A DNA stretch of 64,000 nt, taken from contig JAAUZJ010000011.1 of the NCBI GenBank assembly GCA_014804695.1, positions 121,874 to 185,873 of the forward strand, written 5' to 3'. Under the pieces are notes generated by a model that made no database searches, had not been told where the DNA came from, and saw only the letters and a program-made list of their open reading frames with translations. This DNA comes from Lachnospiraceae bacterium (lineage in GTDB: Bacteria; Bacillota; Clostridia; Lachnospirales; Lachnospiraceae). Made by a program: the position numbers and the translations under genes. Every line of letters begins with the position of its first letter. Position 1 is the first letter of the stretch. Shown piece by piece: positions 16,792 through 26,268 of this stretch.

Positions 16792-18222
16792 ATGGCAGAT
16801 AAAAAGTTAGTAGAAGCAATTACATCTATGGAAGAAGATTTCGCGCAGTGGTATACGGATGTGGTAAAGAAAGCAGAGCTGATAGATTATACCAGTGTAA
16901 AAGGCTGTATGGTGCTGAGGCCCGCAGGCTATGCGATTTGGGAATTGATTCAGCAGCAATTGGACGCAATGTTTAAGGCAGTAGGGGTTCAGAATGTATA
17001 TTTGCCGATGTTTATTCCTGAGAGCTTGCTTAATAAAGAGAAAGATCATGTAGAAGGTTTCGCGCCAGAGGTTGCATGGGTTACGCATGGCGGGCAGCAG
17101 CCATTGCAGGAGAGATTATGCGTAAGACCTACTTCAGAGACGCTTTTTTGCGATTATTATAAAAATACGGTTCATTCATATAGAGATCTGCCGCAGGTGT
17201 GCAACCAGTGGTGTTCGGTTGTGCGCTGGGAAAAGGAAACAAGACCTTTTCTTAGAAGCCGCGAATTCTTATGGCAGGAAGGTCATACGGCACATGCAAC
17301 GGCACAGGATGCTGAAGAGAGAACTTTGCAGATGTTAAATGTATATGCAGAGTTTTGTGAAAAAGTGTTGGCAATGCCGGTAATAAAAGGACGTAAAACC
17401 GATAAGGAAAAATTCGCGGGTGCGATTGCAACTTACACAATTGAGGCGCTTATGCATGACGGTAAGGCGTTGCAATCGGGAACGAGCCATAACTTTGGTG
17501 ACGGTTTTGCAAAAGCTTTTGATATTCAGTTTACAGATAAAGATAATACATTAAAGCACGTACATCAGACTTCATGGGGAATGTCAACACGTCTTATCGG
17601 CGGTATCATTATGGTACATGGCGATAATTCAGGTCTGGTTCTTCCGCCTAAGATTGCGCCTACCCAGATTGTGATCATTCCGATTCAGCAGAAAAAAGAA
17701 GGCGTGCTTGAGAAGGCTTTTGAATTAAAAGATAGACTTAGCAATTTCCGCGTAAAAGTGGATGATGCAGATAAGAGTCCGGGATGGAAATTCTCTGAGC
17801 AGGAGATGCGCGGAATTCCGATCCGTGTGGAAATCGGTCCGAAGGATATCGAGGCAAATAAGTGTGTCATCTGCCGTCGCGATACTAGGGAAAAGATAGA
17901 AGTTTCATTGGATGAATTAGAGACTAAGGCTGCTGAAGTTTTGGATAAGATGCAGGTTGAGATGTTAGAGCGTGCAAGGGCACATAGAGATGAGCATACT
18001 TATGTGGCTAAGGACGCTGATGAGTTTAAGAAGATTTTCGCAGAGAAAGCCGGATTTGTAAAAGCAATGTGGTGCGGCGAGCAGGACTGCGAGGATAAGA
18101 TTAAAGAAGAACTGTCGGTTACCAGCAGATGTATGCCGTTTGAGCAGGAGCAGCTTTCGGATGTCTGTGTGTGCTGCGGAAAACCGGCCAAGAAAATGGT
18201 ATATTGGGGCAGGGCATACTAA
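16792..18222 (+). CDS. proS: Prolyl-tRNA synthetase, short archaeal/eukaryal-type (ProS type 3)
   Basis: A 476-residue class II aminoacyl-tRNA synthetase that charges tRNA-Pro. The class II core has motif 2 ([29 protein letters not shown]) and motif 3 ([20 protein letters not shown]), a HGTP anticodon-binding domain at about 280-385, and a C-terminal zinc-type domain with CVICRRD and [18 protein letters not shown]. It lacks the inserted editing domain of the bacterial-type enzyme. GTGGAGGACTAAA precedes the ATG. Upstream DNA (16675-16791) is too short for a T-box and shows none. Confidence 0.97.
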   Translation: MADKKLVEAITSMEEDFAQWYTDVVKKAELIDYTSVKGCMVLRPAGYAIWELIQQQLDAMFKAVGVQNVYLPMFIPESLLNKEKDHVEGFAPEVAWVTHGGQQPLQERLCVRPTSETLFCDYYKNTVHSYRDLPQVCNQWCSVVRWEKETRPFLRSREFLWQEGHTAHATAQDAEERTLQMLNVYAEFCEKVLAMPVIKGRKTDKEKFAGAIATYTIEALMHDGKALQSGTSHNFGDGFAKAFDIQFTDKDNTLKHVHQTSWGMSTRLIGGIIMVHGDNSGLVLPPKIAPTQIVIIPIQQKKEGVLEKAFELKDRLSNFRVKVDDADKSPGWKFSEQEMRGIPIRVEIGPKDIEANKCVICRRDTREKIEVSLDELETKAAEVLDKMQVEMLERARAHRDEHTYVAKDADEFKKIFAEKAGFVKAMWCGEQDCEDKIKEELSVTSRCMPFEQEQLSDVCVCCGKPAKKMVYWGRAY

Positions 18223-18242
18223 GTAACTCCCAAGCTTTGCAC

Positions 18243-18268
18243 AGGGTGAAAAATTTATTTTTCATCCT
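18243..18268. terminator. Bidirectional hairpin between convergent proS and sensor kinase
   Basis: AGGGTGAAAAAT and ATTTTTCATCCT pair with one G-T wobble (18243-18268), with A and T tracts on both sides of the stem. It overlaps the stop codon of the kinase gene on the other strand. The core is the same as the first hairpin at 9012-9031. Confidence 0.65.
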
Positions 18269-19560
18269 AAGGTAACCGTAAATATACATCCTCCGCCCTC
18301 GGCGTCGGAGACGGATATTTTACCGCCATGTGCAGTAACTATTTCATAAGCAATTGACAGGCCAAGCCCGAAGTGCTCTTTAGCGCTTCGGGATTTTTCT
18401 GCCCGGTAAAAGCGGTCAAAGATTTTCTTTTTATCCTCATCGGAAATGCCTATGCCGTTATCCTTAACAGATATATGAAAACGCTCTCTGCTGTGAGAAA
18501 GTGTAATGGATACTTTTCCATGTTCAGGGGTATAACTTATAGCGTTGTGTAAAAGTATGGAAATAACCTGAGTGATACGGTCCGGATCGGCGGAGCATAG
18601 CGGCAGCGCCTGTTCCGGAAGGTATATGGCAAGCTCGATTTTCTTATTATCCGCTATTGGTTTAAATGCGTCGTACGCGTTAATAAGCAAGGTGTCTAAC
18701 TCTAGGGATTGGAGTTTTATAGTAAAACTGTTGTTATCAGAGCTTGAGAGGGTAAGCATGTCATTTACCAAAGTAGACATACGAAGCGTTTCCTGACAGA
18801 TTGTTTTAAGGAAGCCCTCTTTATTGTCGGAAGCTGCTGTTTTACAACACTCTGCGGACGATAAGATCACAGCAAGAGGGGTGCGTAGCTCATGTGAAGC
18901 AGAGGCTATAAATGCGGCCTGCTTTTGATGGTTTTCTACAATAGGATGTAAAAGTTTTCCTGTAAAAAACCATGAAAATGCGGTAAGTATAAATACTGCC
19001 GCAATGTCGATCAAAACAAAGCGCACCCGCTGCTGCCATATCTGCTTTTGTAGATTTTCAAGAGAATAGAGTATACTGATTTCGAGGGTGGAATCCGGTG
19101 TAGTGGGAATGATTTTACTTGCATAAAAGTCAGCGCCCATAGATTCTGAAGTAAATTCATATTCAAAATGATAATATTCATAGGAATAAGCCGATGTTAC
19201 AACCGTCTCTACTTCAAACATATTATTATATGCCCTTACACTTTCTTCCAAAAGAGTTTTTTTCGAAAGTTCTTCATCCGTATCCGTTAGCTTATTATAT
19301 AGAAAAGGAACTCCGTTATCTGTAATAAAAAATATATATTTGCTTTGGGACTCCATTTTTGAAAGCCATTCCATAGAGATAATGGATTGGTGCTCTAAGT
19401 TAGTGGTAATGGTATTAATATCATTTTCAAAAGCCCGAAACTGATTTTGATAGAGTGTTCTTTCAGATACTAATAAGAAAATAAGTGACATGATTGTCAT
19501 AATTGTGGCGGTGATTCCTGCACACAATAAAGTCAGGCGTATGTGTACTTTCTTAAACAT
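18262..19560 (-). CDS. Sensor histidine kinase paired with the importer operon regulator
   Basis: A 432-residue protein. TM1 is at about 8-31, an extracytoplasmic region spans about 32-178, and TM2 is at about 180-200, with no clear HAMP. HisKA follows with His223 (ASHELRTPLAVIL), then HATPase with N box (LLHNAISYTPEHGK), DNGIGI, IFDRFYR and GLGLSIAYEIV. It lies 3 nt after its response regulator. The pair is divergent from the ABC importer operon at 20440, and a repeat suited to OmpR binding lies between them, so this system probably controls that operon. Confidence 0.94.
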   Translation of the reverse strand: MFKKVHIRLTLLCAGITATIMTIMSLIFLLVSERTLYQNQFRAFENDINTITTNLEHQSIISMEWLSKMESQSKYIFFITDNGVPFLYNKLTDTDEELSKKTLLEESVRAYNNMFEVETVVTSAYSYEYYHFEYEFTSESMGADFYASKIIPTTPDSTLEISILYSLENLQKQIWQQRVRFVLIDIAAVFILTAFSWFFTGKLLHPIVENHQKQAAFIASASHELRTPLAVILSSAECCKTAASDNKEGFLKTICQETLRMSTLVNDMLTLSSSDNNSFTIKLQSLELDTLLINAYDAFKPIADNKKIELAIYLPEQALPLCSADPDRITQVISILLHNAISYTPEHGKVSITLSHSRERFHISVKDNGIGISDEDKKKIFDRFYRAEKSRSAKEHFGLGLSIAYEIVTAHGGKISVSDAEGGGCIFTVTLG

Positions 19561-19563
19561 AGT

Positions 19564-20241
19564 TTAATTCTCCTGAAGACTATAGCCGATTCCTCTGATT
19601 GTTTTGATCTGAAGTTTACTGCCTGTTATTTTTAAACGTCTGCGCAAAAAGTGAATGTAGTTGTCAAGATTTCCGTCTTCTACGTCACTGTCCGGCCCCC
19701 AGATCTTAAGTAATAGTGTATTTCGGGGAATTGTCTGCCCTTTAGAGCGTAGAAATGCTTCCAGCAGCGCGGATTCTCTTTTAGACAGGGTGCAGGTTCC
19801 CGAAGGTCCGGTTAAGATACCCTCGGAGGTCTGCCATGTAATATCGGCTACAGTAATAATATTAGAGCTTGTAAGGATTTGGGGGGGGCGTCTTGTGACA
19901 CAACGGATTCTTGCAAGCAGCTCCTCAAATTCAAAGGGTTTAACCAAGTAATCATCGGCGCCAAGATCAAGGCCGTCTACCTTATCGGATAAGGCGCCAA
20001 GCGCTGTTATTAGAATAATAGGCGTGGTAATACCGCTTTTTCTTAATGAAGTCAGCACGTCGGTACCTTCCATATATGGCAGCATTCTGTCCAGTAAAAT
20101 GATGTCGTAAATATTTTGTTCACCATAATAAAGGGCGTCTTCCCCATCTAAGCAGGAATCTACACTAAAGCCCGCGGCCTCTAATTGATAGGTAAGAGAG
20201 GCATTAAGTTGTTTATCATCTTCCGCCAGTAAAACTCTCAT
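19564..20241 (-). CDS. OmpR/PhoB family response regulator
   Basis: A 225-residue protein. The receiver domain has Glu7/Asp8/Asp9, phospho-acceptor Asp51 (IILLDRMLPYMEG) and the Lys of LVKPFEFEELLARI. The C-terminal winged helix includes LSKRESALLEAFLRSKGQTI and IKTIRGIGYSL. The gene is 198 bp from the divergent solute-binding protein gene, and TTAGAG half-sites (20304-20332) lie between them. Confidence 0.94.
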   Translation of the reverse strand: MRVLLAEDDKQLNASLTYQLEAAGFSVDSCLDGEDALYYGEQNIYDIILLDRMLPYMEGTDVLTSLRKSGITTPIILITALGALSDKVDGLDLGADDYLVKPFEFEELLARIRCVTRRPPQILTSSNIITVADITWQTSEGILTGPSGTCTLSKRESALLEAFLRSKGQTIPRNTLLLKIWGPDSDVEDGNLDNYIHFLRRRLKITGSKLQIKTIRGIGYSLQEN

Positions 20242-20303
20242 TTTGCGTACCCCTTTGTATTATATCAGTATTTATAATTTTAACAAAGTAATCTTTAAAT
20301 ATT

Positions 20304-20332
20304 CTCTAAGATTTTTTAGAGGTTGTTTAGAG
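20304..20332. promoter_or_regulatory. Putative response-regulator binding site in the divergent intergenic region
   Basis: TTAGAG occurs at 20316-20321 and 20327-20332, exactly 11 bp apart, and its inverse CTCTAA at 20304-20309. Two direct half-sites about one helical turn apart are the usual binding layout for OmpR/PhoB dimers. A TATGAT at 20343-20348 just downstream could be the -10 of the importer operon, with activation replacing a weak -35. Confidence 0.55.
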
Positions 20333-20439
20333 ATAAAATTGTTATGATGCTATCGTCAGAACTAGTATTGAATGCAAAACTGTAAACAATATAAGTTTTG
20401 TAAATGCTTGTTTTATAGTAATCATAAGGAGGAGAATTT

Positions 20440-22857
20440 GTGAAGAAGATTCAATCAAAAACAAAATTTAATCAAAGTAATCAAAGAACACCAAAGAAAA
20501 TAGTATCGCTTATACTATTATTTGCAATGCTTACAACAATACTTAGCGGTTGTACTAAGACGACTGAAAGTACAAACAACCCAGATAATCCGGATGCGGC
20601 AGCGCAGACGGCTTCGGCTGGTACAAATGCAGGCAGTCAGGATAACCAATCTGCATCGGACGAACCGGTTGCAATGGGGCGGTATGTAGAAAAAGTGACA
20701 GATATGTCAGATAAAATCAACGGTTTAGTAGGTAACGGTATATTCAGATTAAATGACGGAACTCTTATTATCACCGAGGGCAGTTGCTTTCCGTTTTGGA
20801 TTTCAAAGGATAATGGAGAAACCTGGGAAGCGGATGACTGGGCGTGGCATAAAAGAATGATGGACGACGAAACGTATATTTCGGAAACAGCAATAGGCGG
20901 TGACGGTACGGTTGCCGTCCTATATGGCGTCAGTGATGACGATGGTGGTTATGAACAGTTCCTTCTTATTATAAAACCAGACGGTACGGAAATTCCTGTA
21001 GAGACGCCGACTGAAGCTGGGAAGTATCCGAGACATGTTGTGGTAACAGAGGCGGGCAGGGTTTTTGTAAGCTTTCTGGGAGGTGAAAATCTCTATGAAG
21101 CTAAGGAAGACGGAAGCTGCGAATTATTTCTCACTATGTCAGAAGGACCTCAGTTAATGAACGTTTGCGGAAATCTGTTAGTAATGGATGGTTATGACTA
21201 CAAGGCGCCGCTTATTTATGACATAGAAAAAGAGGAGTATATAGAGGATAAAGTTTTAGAAGACTTTATGAGTGAGAATTATGAGAAAGGTAATAGTTTT
21301 GGCAGTGACTGGTATGAACTATATCCCTTTATAGGAGAAGAAAATGTGATTTATATTGCAGGACAAAAGGGACTGCACAGACATGTAATAGGTGGCAGTG
21401 CAGTAGAAGAGGTCATTGACGGAAATTTATGTACATTCTCTAATCCTGCCTATGCTATTGGCGGAATGATAATGCTTCCGGATGATGAGTTTATGACCAT
21501 ATTCAGCAGCGGCAGACTGGTTCATTTCGTCTATGATCCCGATATGCCTACAGTGCCAAGCGAAAGGCTTAAAGTATACAGCCTTGAAGAAAATGATACA
21601 ATACGTCAGGCCATTTCTCTGTATCAGACCGCGAATCCGGAAGTTTATGTCGAATATGAAATGGGTATGGGAAATGACAGTTCTGTCACAAGGGATGATG
21701 CGCTAAAGAGTCTGAATACCAAGATAATGGCGGGAGAAGGACCGGATGTTCTTATATTGGATGATATGCCGTTAGATTCCTATATCGAAAAAGGTCTTTT
21801 GCTTGATTTAAGCCCGCTTATAGATGGTTTAAGCGGAGACGAAGAATTATTCGGGAACATTGTGGAGGCTATGAAGACGGACTCTAAATTATATGCTATG
21901 CCCTGTGAAATACAGGTTCCGGTTATTATGAGTGAAGAAAAGTATCTTTCCAAGGCAAAGGATTTGGCAGGTCTGGCGGATATGATAGAGGAATTGCGGA
22001 AGGATAATCCGGGTGATAACTTGTTTAATATTGCAAGTGAAAAAGGAATACTGCGTTTCTTCTCCATGACCTCGGTTCCTGCATGGACCAAGGAAAGCGG
22101 GGAAATTGATAAGGAAGCGGTTACGGAATACCTTAAACAGACAAAGAGAATTTATGACGCCCATCTGGACGGACTTTCTGAAGAGTTGATCGAAAGATAC
22201 AATCGTACAAACGAATACTGGTTGTCGGAAATGGGAGAATTATATGACGAGTCCAAGTATTTAAGAACAACTGCCAGAGGACTGGAGTATACAGCAGGAA
22301 CTATTAAGTTGTTTATGAACGCGCTCAGCTCCCGAAGTGATTATGACCATGTGATTTCCGTAAACAAGGTAGATGGATTTGAAGACAGGGTATGGGCGCT
22401 TATGGACGGACAATGCCAGAATGTATTCTGCGCCAATACATTAATGGGTATCAATGCAGCGTCGCAGTATACCTCACAGGCGCAGGATTTCATAAAACTG
22501 TGTCTTGGCAAAGAAAACCAGTCAGCTATGTTTAATGGGTTTACAGTCAATAAGGCTGCCTTTGATGATAGTTTTAAAGTGGATAAGAGTCTGGTAAATG
22601 AAGAGGGAGCGTATTCATGGGAATCTTCAAGTTATGAGGATGGCACCAGACTTGACTTTATAACATACTGGTCGAGTGAGGAGCAGGCAGCTGAATTTAA
22701 AAAGTGCATAGAGTCGTTAAGAACAGCTTATATAGAGAACGGTATGCTTGAGAATGCAGTATATGAAGAAGGTATTGCTTATTTCAGAGGAGAAAAGAGT
22801 CTTGAGGATGCAGTAAACGCTATTGAGAAGAAAGTTTCACTATATTTAGCGGAGTAG
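20440..22857 (+). CDS. Lipoprotein: Asp-box N-terminal domain fused to an extracellular solute-binding domain
   Basis: An 805-residue protein, GTG start behind AAGGAGGAG. The signal peptide ends in LSGC with lipidated Cys38, then a Ser/Asn/Ala-rich linker to about 75. Residues about 80-370 form a strand-rich region holding an Asp-box, SKDNGETW (122-129), as in sialidase-like propellers. Residues about 375-805 are a family 1 solute-binding domain (LKVYSLEENDTIRQAISLYQ, GPDVLILDDMPLDSYIEKGLL). Typical sugar-binding proteins are 400-550 residues, so the propeller-like half is an addition. It heads an operon with two permeases and an adaptor, so it probably captures a carbohydrate at the cell surface. 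Confidence 0.88.
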   Translation: MKKIQSKTKFNQSNQRTPKKIVSLILLFAMLTTILSGCTKTTESTNNPDNPDAAAQTASAGTNAGSQDNQSASDEPVAMGRYVEKVTDMSDKINGLVGNGIFRLNDGTLIITEGSCFPFWISKDNGETWEADDWAWHKRMMDDETYISETAIGGDGTVAVLYGVSDDDGGYEQFLLIIKPDGTEIPVETPTEAGKYPRHVVVTEAGRVFVSFLGGENLYEAKEDGSCELFLTMSEGPQLMNVCGNLLVMDGYDYKAPLIYDIEKEEYIEDKVLEDFMSENYEKGNSFGSDWYELYPFIGEENVIYIAGQKGLHRHVIGGSAVEEVIDGNLCTFSNPAYAIGGMIMLPDDEFMTIFSSGRLVHFVYDPDMPTVPSERLKVYSLEENDTIRQAISLYQTANPEVYVEYEMGMGNDSSVTRDDALKSLNTKIMAGEGPDVLILDDMPLDSYIEKGLLLDLSPLIDGLSGDEELFGNIVEAMKTDSKLYAMPCEIQVPVIMSEEKYLSKAKDLAGLADMIEELRKDNPGDNLFNIASEKGILRFFSMTSVPAWTKESGEIDKEAVTEYLKQTKRIYDAHLDGLSEELIERYNRTNEYWLSEMGELYDESKYLRTTARGLEYTAGTIKLFMNALSSRSDYDHVISVNKVDGFEDRVWALMDGQCQNVFCANTLMGINAASQYTSQAQDFIKLCLGKENQSAMFNGFTVNKAAFDDSFKVDKSLVNEEGAYSWESSSYEDGTRLDFITYWSSEEQAAEFKKCIESLRTAYIENGMLENAVYEEGIAYFRGEKSLEDAVNAIEKKVSLYLAE

Positions 22858-22860
22858 AAT

Positions 22861-23718
22861 ATGCGTAGGATTAACGTACGATCTTTCTTTATATTTATAT
22901 TGCCAAGTTTATTAGGAACATTAGTATTTGTAATTATTCCGTTTCTGGATGTGTTCAAACGTTCTTTTCATACGGTGATAACAAAGCAGTTTTGCGGATT
23001 ACAAAATTACAGGATTGTTTTTACCAATCAGGCTTTTGGGCTTGCCGTAAAAAACACGTTTCGTTTCACAATAGTGTGTATTCCGCTGTTAGTGGTAATC
23101 GGACTTATAATTGCAATGCCGGTCAGCAGGCTGAAAAATGCGGGAGTAATAAAGTCTCTGTATTTATTCCCGCTGGCCATGCCTACGGCAACCATTGTTA
23201 TTGTCTGGAAGATGCTTTTTTATAAGCAGGGATTTTTGAATTTATTCTTAAGTAAACTTGGAGAGCTGACCGGCTTATGGGGTGAAATACATAAAGATTA
23301 TCTGGGAAGCAGTGCGGCTTTCTGGGTATTGGTAGTCAGCTATATCTGGAAAAATACAGGCTATACATTGGTTTTATGGCTGGCGGGAATTCTGGGTATT
23401 TCCAATGAGCTCATAGAGGCGGCGAGGGTAGACGGCGCCTCAGAGCTCCAATGCTTTTTCAAAATTATACTTCCTAATTTGAAAGGCAGTCTATACACGA
23501 TAGTTATACTGTCATTCCTTAATTCTTTTAAAATATACAGGGAGGCATATTTAACTGCAGGGGCGTACCCGGAGCAGGACATATATCTTTTGCAGCATTT
23601 ATTTAATAACTGGTTTGTAAATCTGGATTTTGATAAAATGGCGGCGGCAACAGTTTGTGTTGGGGGATTTTTGTTTGTGGTCATTATGCTGCTGCAGCAT
23701 TTGTGGGATAGCAGGTAG
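22861..23718 (+). CDS. ABC sugar importer permease (MalF/UgpA-like)
   Basis: A 285-residue protein with six membrane segments. The EAA loop that contacts the ATPase reads ELIEAARVDGASELQCFFKIILPNLKGSL (around residue 180-205). It starts 3 nt after the solute-binding protein stop. This CUT1-type permease should pair with the second permease downstream. No ATPase gene lies in the operon, so a shared MsmK-type ATPase elsewhere is expected. Confidence 0.93.
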   Translation: MRRINVRSFFIFILPSLLGTLVFVIIPFLDVFKRSFHTVITKQFCGLQNYRIVFTNQAFGLAVKNTFRFTIVCIPLLVVIGLIIAMPVSRLKNAGVIKSLYLFPLAMPTATIVIVWKMLFYKQGFLNLFLSKLGELTGLWGEIHKDYLGSSAAFWVLVVSYIWKNTGYTLVLWLAGILGISNELIEAARVDGASELQCFFKIILPNLKGSLYTIVILSFLNSFKIYREAYLTAGAYPEQDIYLLQHLFNNWFVNLDFDKMAAATVCVGGFLFVVIMLLQHLWDSR

Positions 23719-23745
23719 GGAGCAATTAAGTTTTTTAAGACGGCC

Positions 23746-23882
23746 GTTGTACAATATAGACAATGTCAACGCAGGCACGCTTGCGCTACATGTCGCTCGT
23801 AGCGGTAGTAAGCTCGAAAATACCTCGCTAACTACCGACGGCTCCATAGTACCTGCTTATGATATTGTCTATATTGTACAAC
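23746..23882. repeat. 137-bp structured inverted-repeat element inside the ABC operon
   Basis: GTTGTACAATATAGACAAT (23746-23764) is the exact reverse complement of 23864-23882, and pairing continues imperfectly inward (GCAGGCAC against GTACCTGC). Inside are two hairpins: CGCTAC/GTAGCG (23784-23789, 23799-23804) and GGTAGT/ACTACC (23804-23809, 23831-23836). The RNA would fold as a long stem with a two-hairpin head. No ORF, tRNA or known riboswitch fits it. It could be a MITE-like insertion or an mRNA processing/attenuation device between the two permeases. Confidence 0.75.
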
Positions 23883-23934
23883 TAGGTTTTGAAAATAGGG
23901 AGTTTTGTAATTGCCTGTCAAGGAATGAGTTATT

Positions 23935-24804
23935 ATGGGAAATAGTGATTTAATTATTAAAAAATTAAAACCAAATTTAATAAAAGTTATATTGCTGTTG
24001 CCTGCAGTTTTTGTCTGCCTTCCGATAGTATTGCTGATAACAGGCTCGGTTATGGGAAGTGGGGAATTAAAGCAGTATTTGTCACCGCTTTTTCTCGACA
24101 GTGTAGAATTTATAAACTGGAAACTCATACCGGATTATCCGACATTTGAGAACTATGGGAAATTGCTTTTTTTGACGCCGCAGTTTTTTGTGCTGTTTTG
24201 GAACTCGATTAAGCTGGTAGCGTGTATTCTGGCAGGACAGCTCATTGTAGGGGTACCGGCGGCATGGGCCTTTGCCATGTATAAGGTGAGGGGAAACCGT
24301 GTGCTTTTTGTACTTTATGTGGTACTTATGCTGCTGCCTTTTCAGGTCACGATGCTATCAAGTTATTTAGTGCTCAATTCACTGGGGTTGATGGATACAC
24401 ATCAGGCGGTCATTTTACCGGCAGTATTTTCTACTTTTCCGGTATTTCTTGCTTACGGCGGATTCAGAAGTATTCCGATGCAGCTTATTGAAGCCGCGCG
24501 GATTGACGGCGCCGGAGAGTTTAAGATTTTTTGCCATATAGGTCTTCCTCTTGGAAAAAGCGGTATTTTGTCGGCTATGGTGCTTGGATTTCTGGAATAT
24601 TGGAATATGATGGAGCAGCCGATGGCATTTATCGAAAATAAAGCATTATGGCCGCTTTCGTTGTATCTGCCCGAAATAACATGGGCTCAGGCCGGATATG
24701 CTTTTGTGGCGTCGATGATTACATTGATTCCGGCGGTGTTTGTTTTTATATGGGGACAGGATTATTTGGAGCAGGGGATTATTTTTTCCGGATTGAAAGA
24801 ATAG
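23935..24804 (+). CDS. ABC sugar importer permease (MalG/UgpE-like)
   Basis: A 289-residue protein with six membrane segments. The EAA loop is QLIEAARIDGAGEFKIFCHIGLPLGKSGI. It complements the MalF-like permease upstream. The 216-bp gap between the two, occupied by the inverted-repeat element, is unusual because such permease genes normally abut. No strong ribosome site precedes ATG 23935. Confidence 0.93.
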   Translation: MGNSDLIIKKLKPNLIKVILLLPAVFVCLPIVLLITGSVMGSGELKQYLSPLFLDSVEFINWKLIPDYPTFENYGKLLFLTPQFFVLFWNSIKLVACILAGQLIVGVPAAWAFAMYKVRGNRVLFVLYVVLMLLPFQVTMLSSYLVLNSLGLMDTHQAVILPAVFSTFPVFLAYGGFRSIPMQLIEAARIDGAGEFKIFCHIGLPLGKSGILSAMVLGFLEYWNMMEQPMAFIENKALWPLSLYLPEITWAQAGYAFVASMITLIPAVFVFIWGQDYLEQGIIFSGLKE

Positions 24805-24824
24805 GTGGATTGTGAAAGGACGAA

Positions 24825-26243
24825 GTGGTAATGCAGGATAGAAAAGAGATGATAGTGATGCAGGAAGATAGCGGAGTTATTAGGGTGGTACAGGGCGAAA
24901 GAGAAATAATTGGCATTAGTGGAAATGGCATATATAGGGGTGGTGTAAATAAACGCAGAATCATATACGGGTTTCTTATATTTTTGGGGTTGATGTGGCT
25001 TTGTACTGTTATATCGAAGAGCATTTATGCGTCTAAACTTCCGGTGGTATCAACGGAGTATCCGGCGGAAAAGTATATAGAGCATATAGTTGAAACTGAT
25101 GGCATTGTTGTGGCTGGGGAAAAGAAGCCGATTACAGTTCTTAGCGGAGTCAGGGTAGAGAAGATTCTGGTGCAGGTTGGAGATAAAGTGGAAGAGGGAG
25201 ATATACTTTTTACAGTAGATTTGGATGATTTAAAAGAGAGTATAAGGGAAAAGGAGACGCAGATTTCCAAGCTACAGCTTCAGGTCGATACGCTCAATCA
25301 AAACGCGGAGCTTGCCAAGCAGAAAAAAGCGCTGGAGGAAGAGCGCGCAAGGGAAGACTATGATGAGCTGGCAAGGTATAATAATGATTTAGTCGGCAGG
25401 GCGGCGGAAGAGGTTAACAAGATAGAAAAAGAGATTGAAGAAGCCGGAGGAGAAGAGGCTGGCGAAGAATTAAAGGAAGCGCTCAAGGCAGCGGCATATG
25501 CGGAGGCTGACGCCAAGCGTGCCAGAGATAATGCAATAAAAGAAGCCGGAAGAAGGGTAGAAGATATCCTGCTTCCCGATAACACGGATTCTACTTTATC
25601 TTCCTATAAACTAGAACTTGCTGATCTGCAGGAGGATCTTGCAAAGTATAAGGAGATAGAAAGCAATAACGGTCAGATTCCGTCCAAGGCGGGCGGTCTT
25701 ATTACAGACATTAATATCAGCGAAGGAAACCGGGTATCAGATTCAGCAGTTATGCTGCTTGCAGACGAGACTATTCCGTATCAGTTCAAAGCAACTATAG
25801 ATAAAGAGCAGAAAAAATATCTCGGTTTAAAGGACAAAGTGTCATTGGACTTAGAAGGCGTCAGCAGAAGTATAGACTTATCGGTAGAATATTTGGCAGA
25901 AAGTGAAACCATGCCCGGAAATTACGAAATTAATATGGATTTACCGGAAGGAATAGGAATGCCCGGTTTATCAGGTACGATCAGTCACAGTGAACCCGGA
26001 GAAAAATATTACTGTTGTGTCGATCCCTATGCTGTTTACGAGAACAACGGAAGAACTTATGTATATGTAGTAAAGGAACGGGAAGGCATTTTAGGTATGG
26101 AATATTACATAGAAGAAGTAAACGTTAAAGTGCTTGATAAAAACGAAAATTGGGCGGCGCTGCAGGGTGCTCTTGACAGTGACAGTCAGGTTGTGCTTTC
26201 CGCTACTAAGGCATTAAAAAATGGGGATATAGTCAGGTTTTAA
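24825..26243 (+). CDS. HlyD-like membrane fusion/efflux adaptor protein
   Basis: About 472 residues. GTG 24825 and ATG 24831 are both possible behind AAAGGA. A cytoplasmic N-terminus of about 45 residues is followed by TM at about 47-68. Then comes a lipoyl-like half (VLSGVRVEKILVQVGDKVEEGDILFTVDLDDL), a coiled coil at about 140-280 rich in Glu, Lys and Ala, the second lipoyl half (SKAGGLITDINISEGNRVSD) and beta-barrel domains. Such adaptors work with MacB-type or other exporters, yet no exporter is encoded here. It is 20 nt behind the permease and is the last gene of the importer operon. Confidence 0.85.
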   Translation: MVMQDRKEMIVMQEDSGVIRVVQGEREIIGISGNGIYRGGVNKRRIIYGFLIFLGLMWLCTVISKSIYASKLPVVSTEYPAEKYIEHIVETDGIVVAGEKKPITVLSGVRVEKILVQVGDKVEEGDILFTVDLDDLKESIREKETQISKLQLQVDTLNQNAELAKQKKALEEERAREDYDELARYNNDLVGRAAEEVNKIEKEIEEAGGEEAGEELKEALKAAAYAEADAKRARDNAIKEAGRRVEDILLPDNTDSTLSSYKLELADLQEDLAKYKEIESNNGQIPSKAGGLITDINISEGNRVSDSAVMLLADETIPYQFKATIDKEQKKYLGLKDKVSLDLEGVSRSIDLSVEYLAESETMPGNYEINMDLPEGIGMPGLSGTISHSEPGEKYYCCVDPYAVYENNGRTYVYVVKEREGILGMEYYIEEVNVKVLDKNENWAALQGALDSDSQVVLSATKALKNGDIVRF

Positions 26244-26268
26244 AATAAAGGTATCTGATGTCAGAAGA

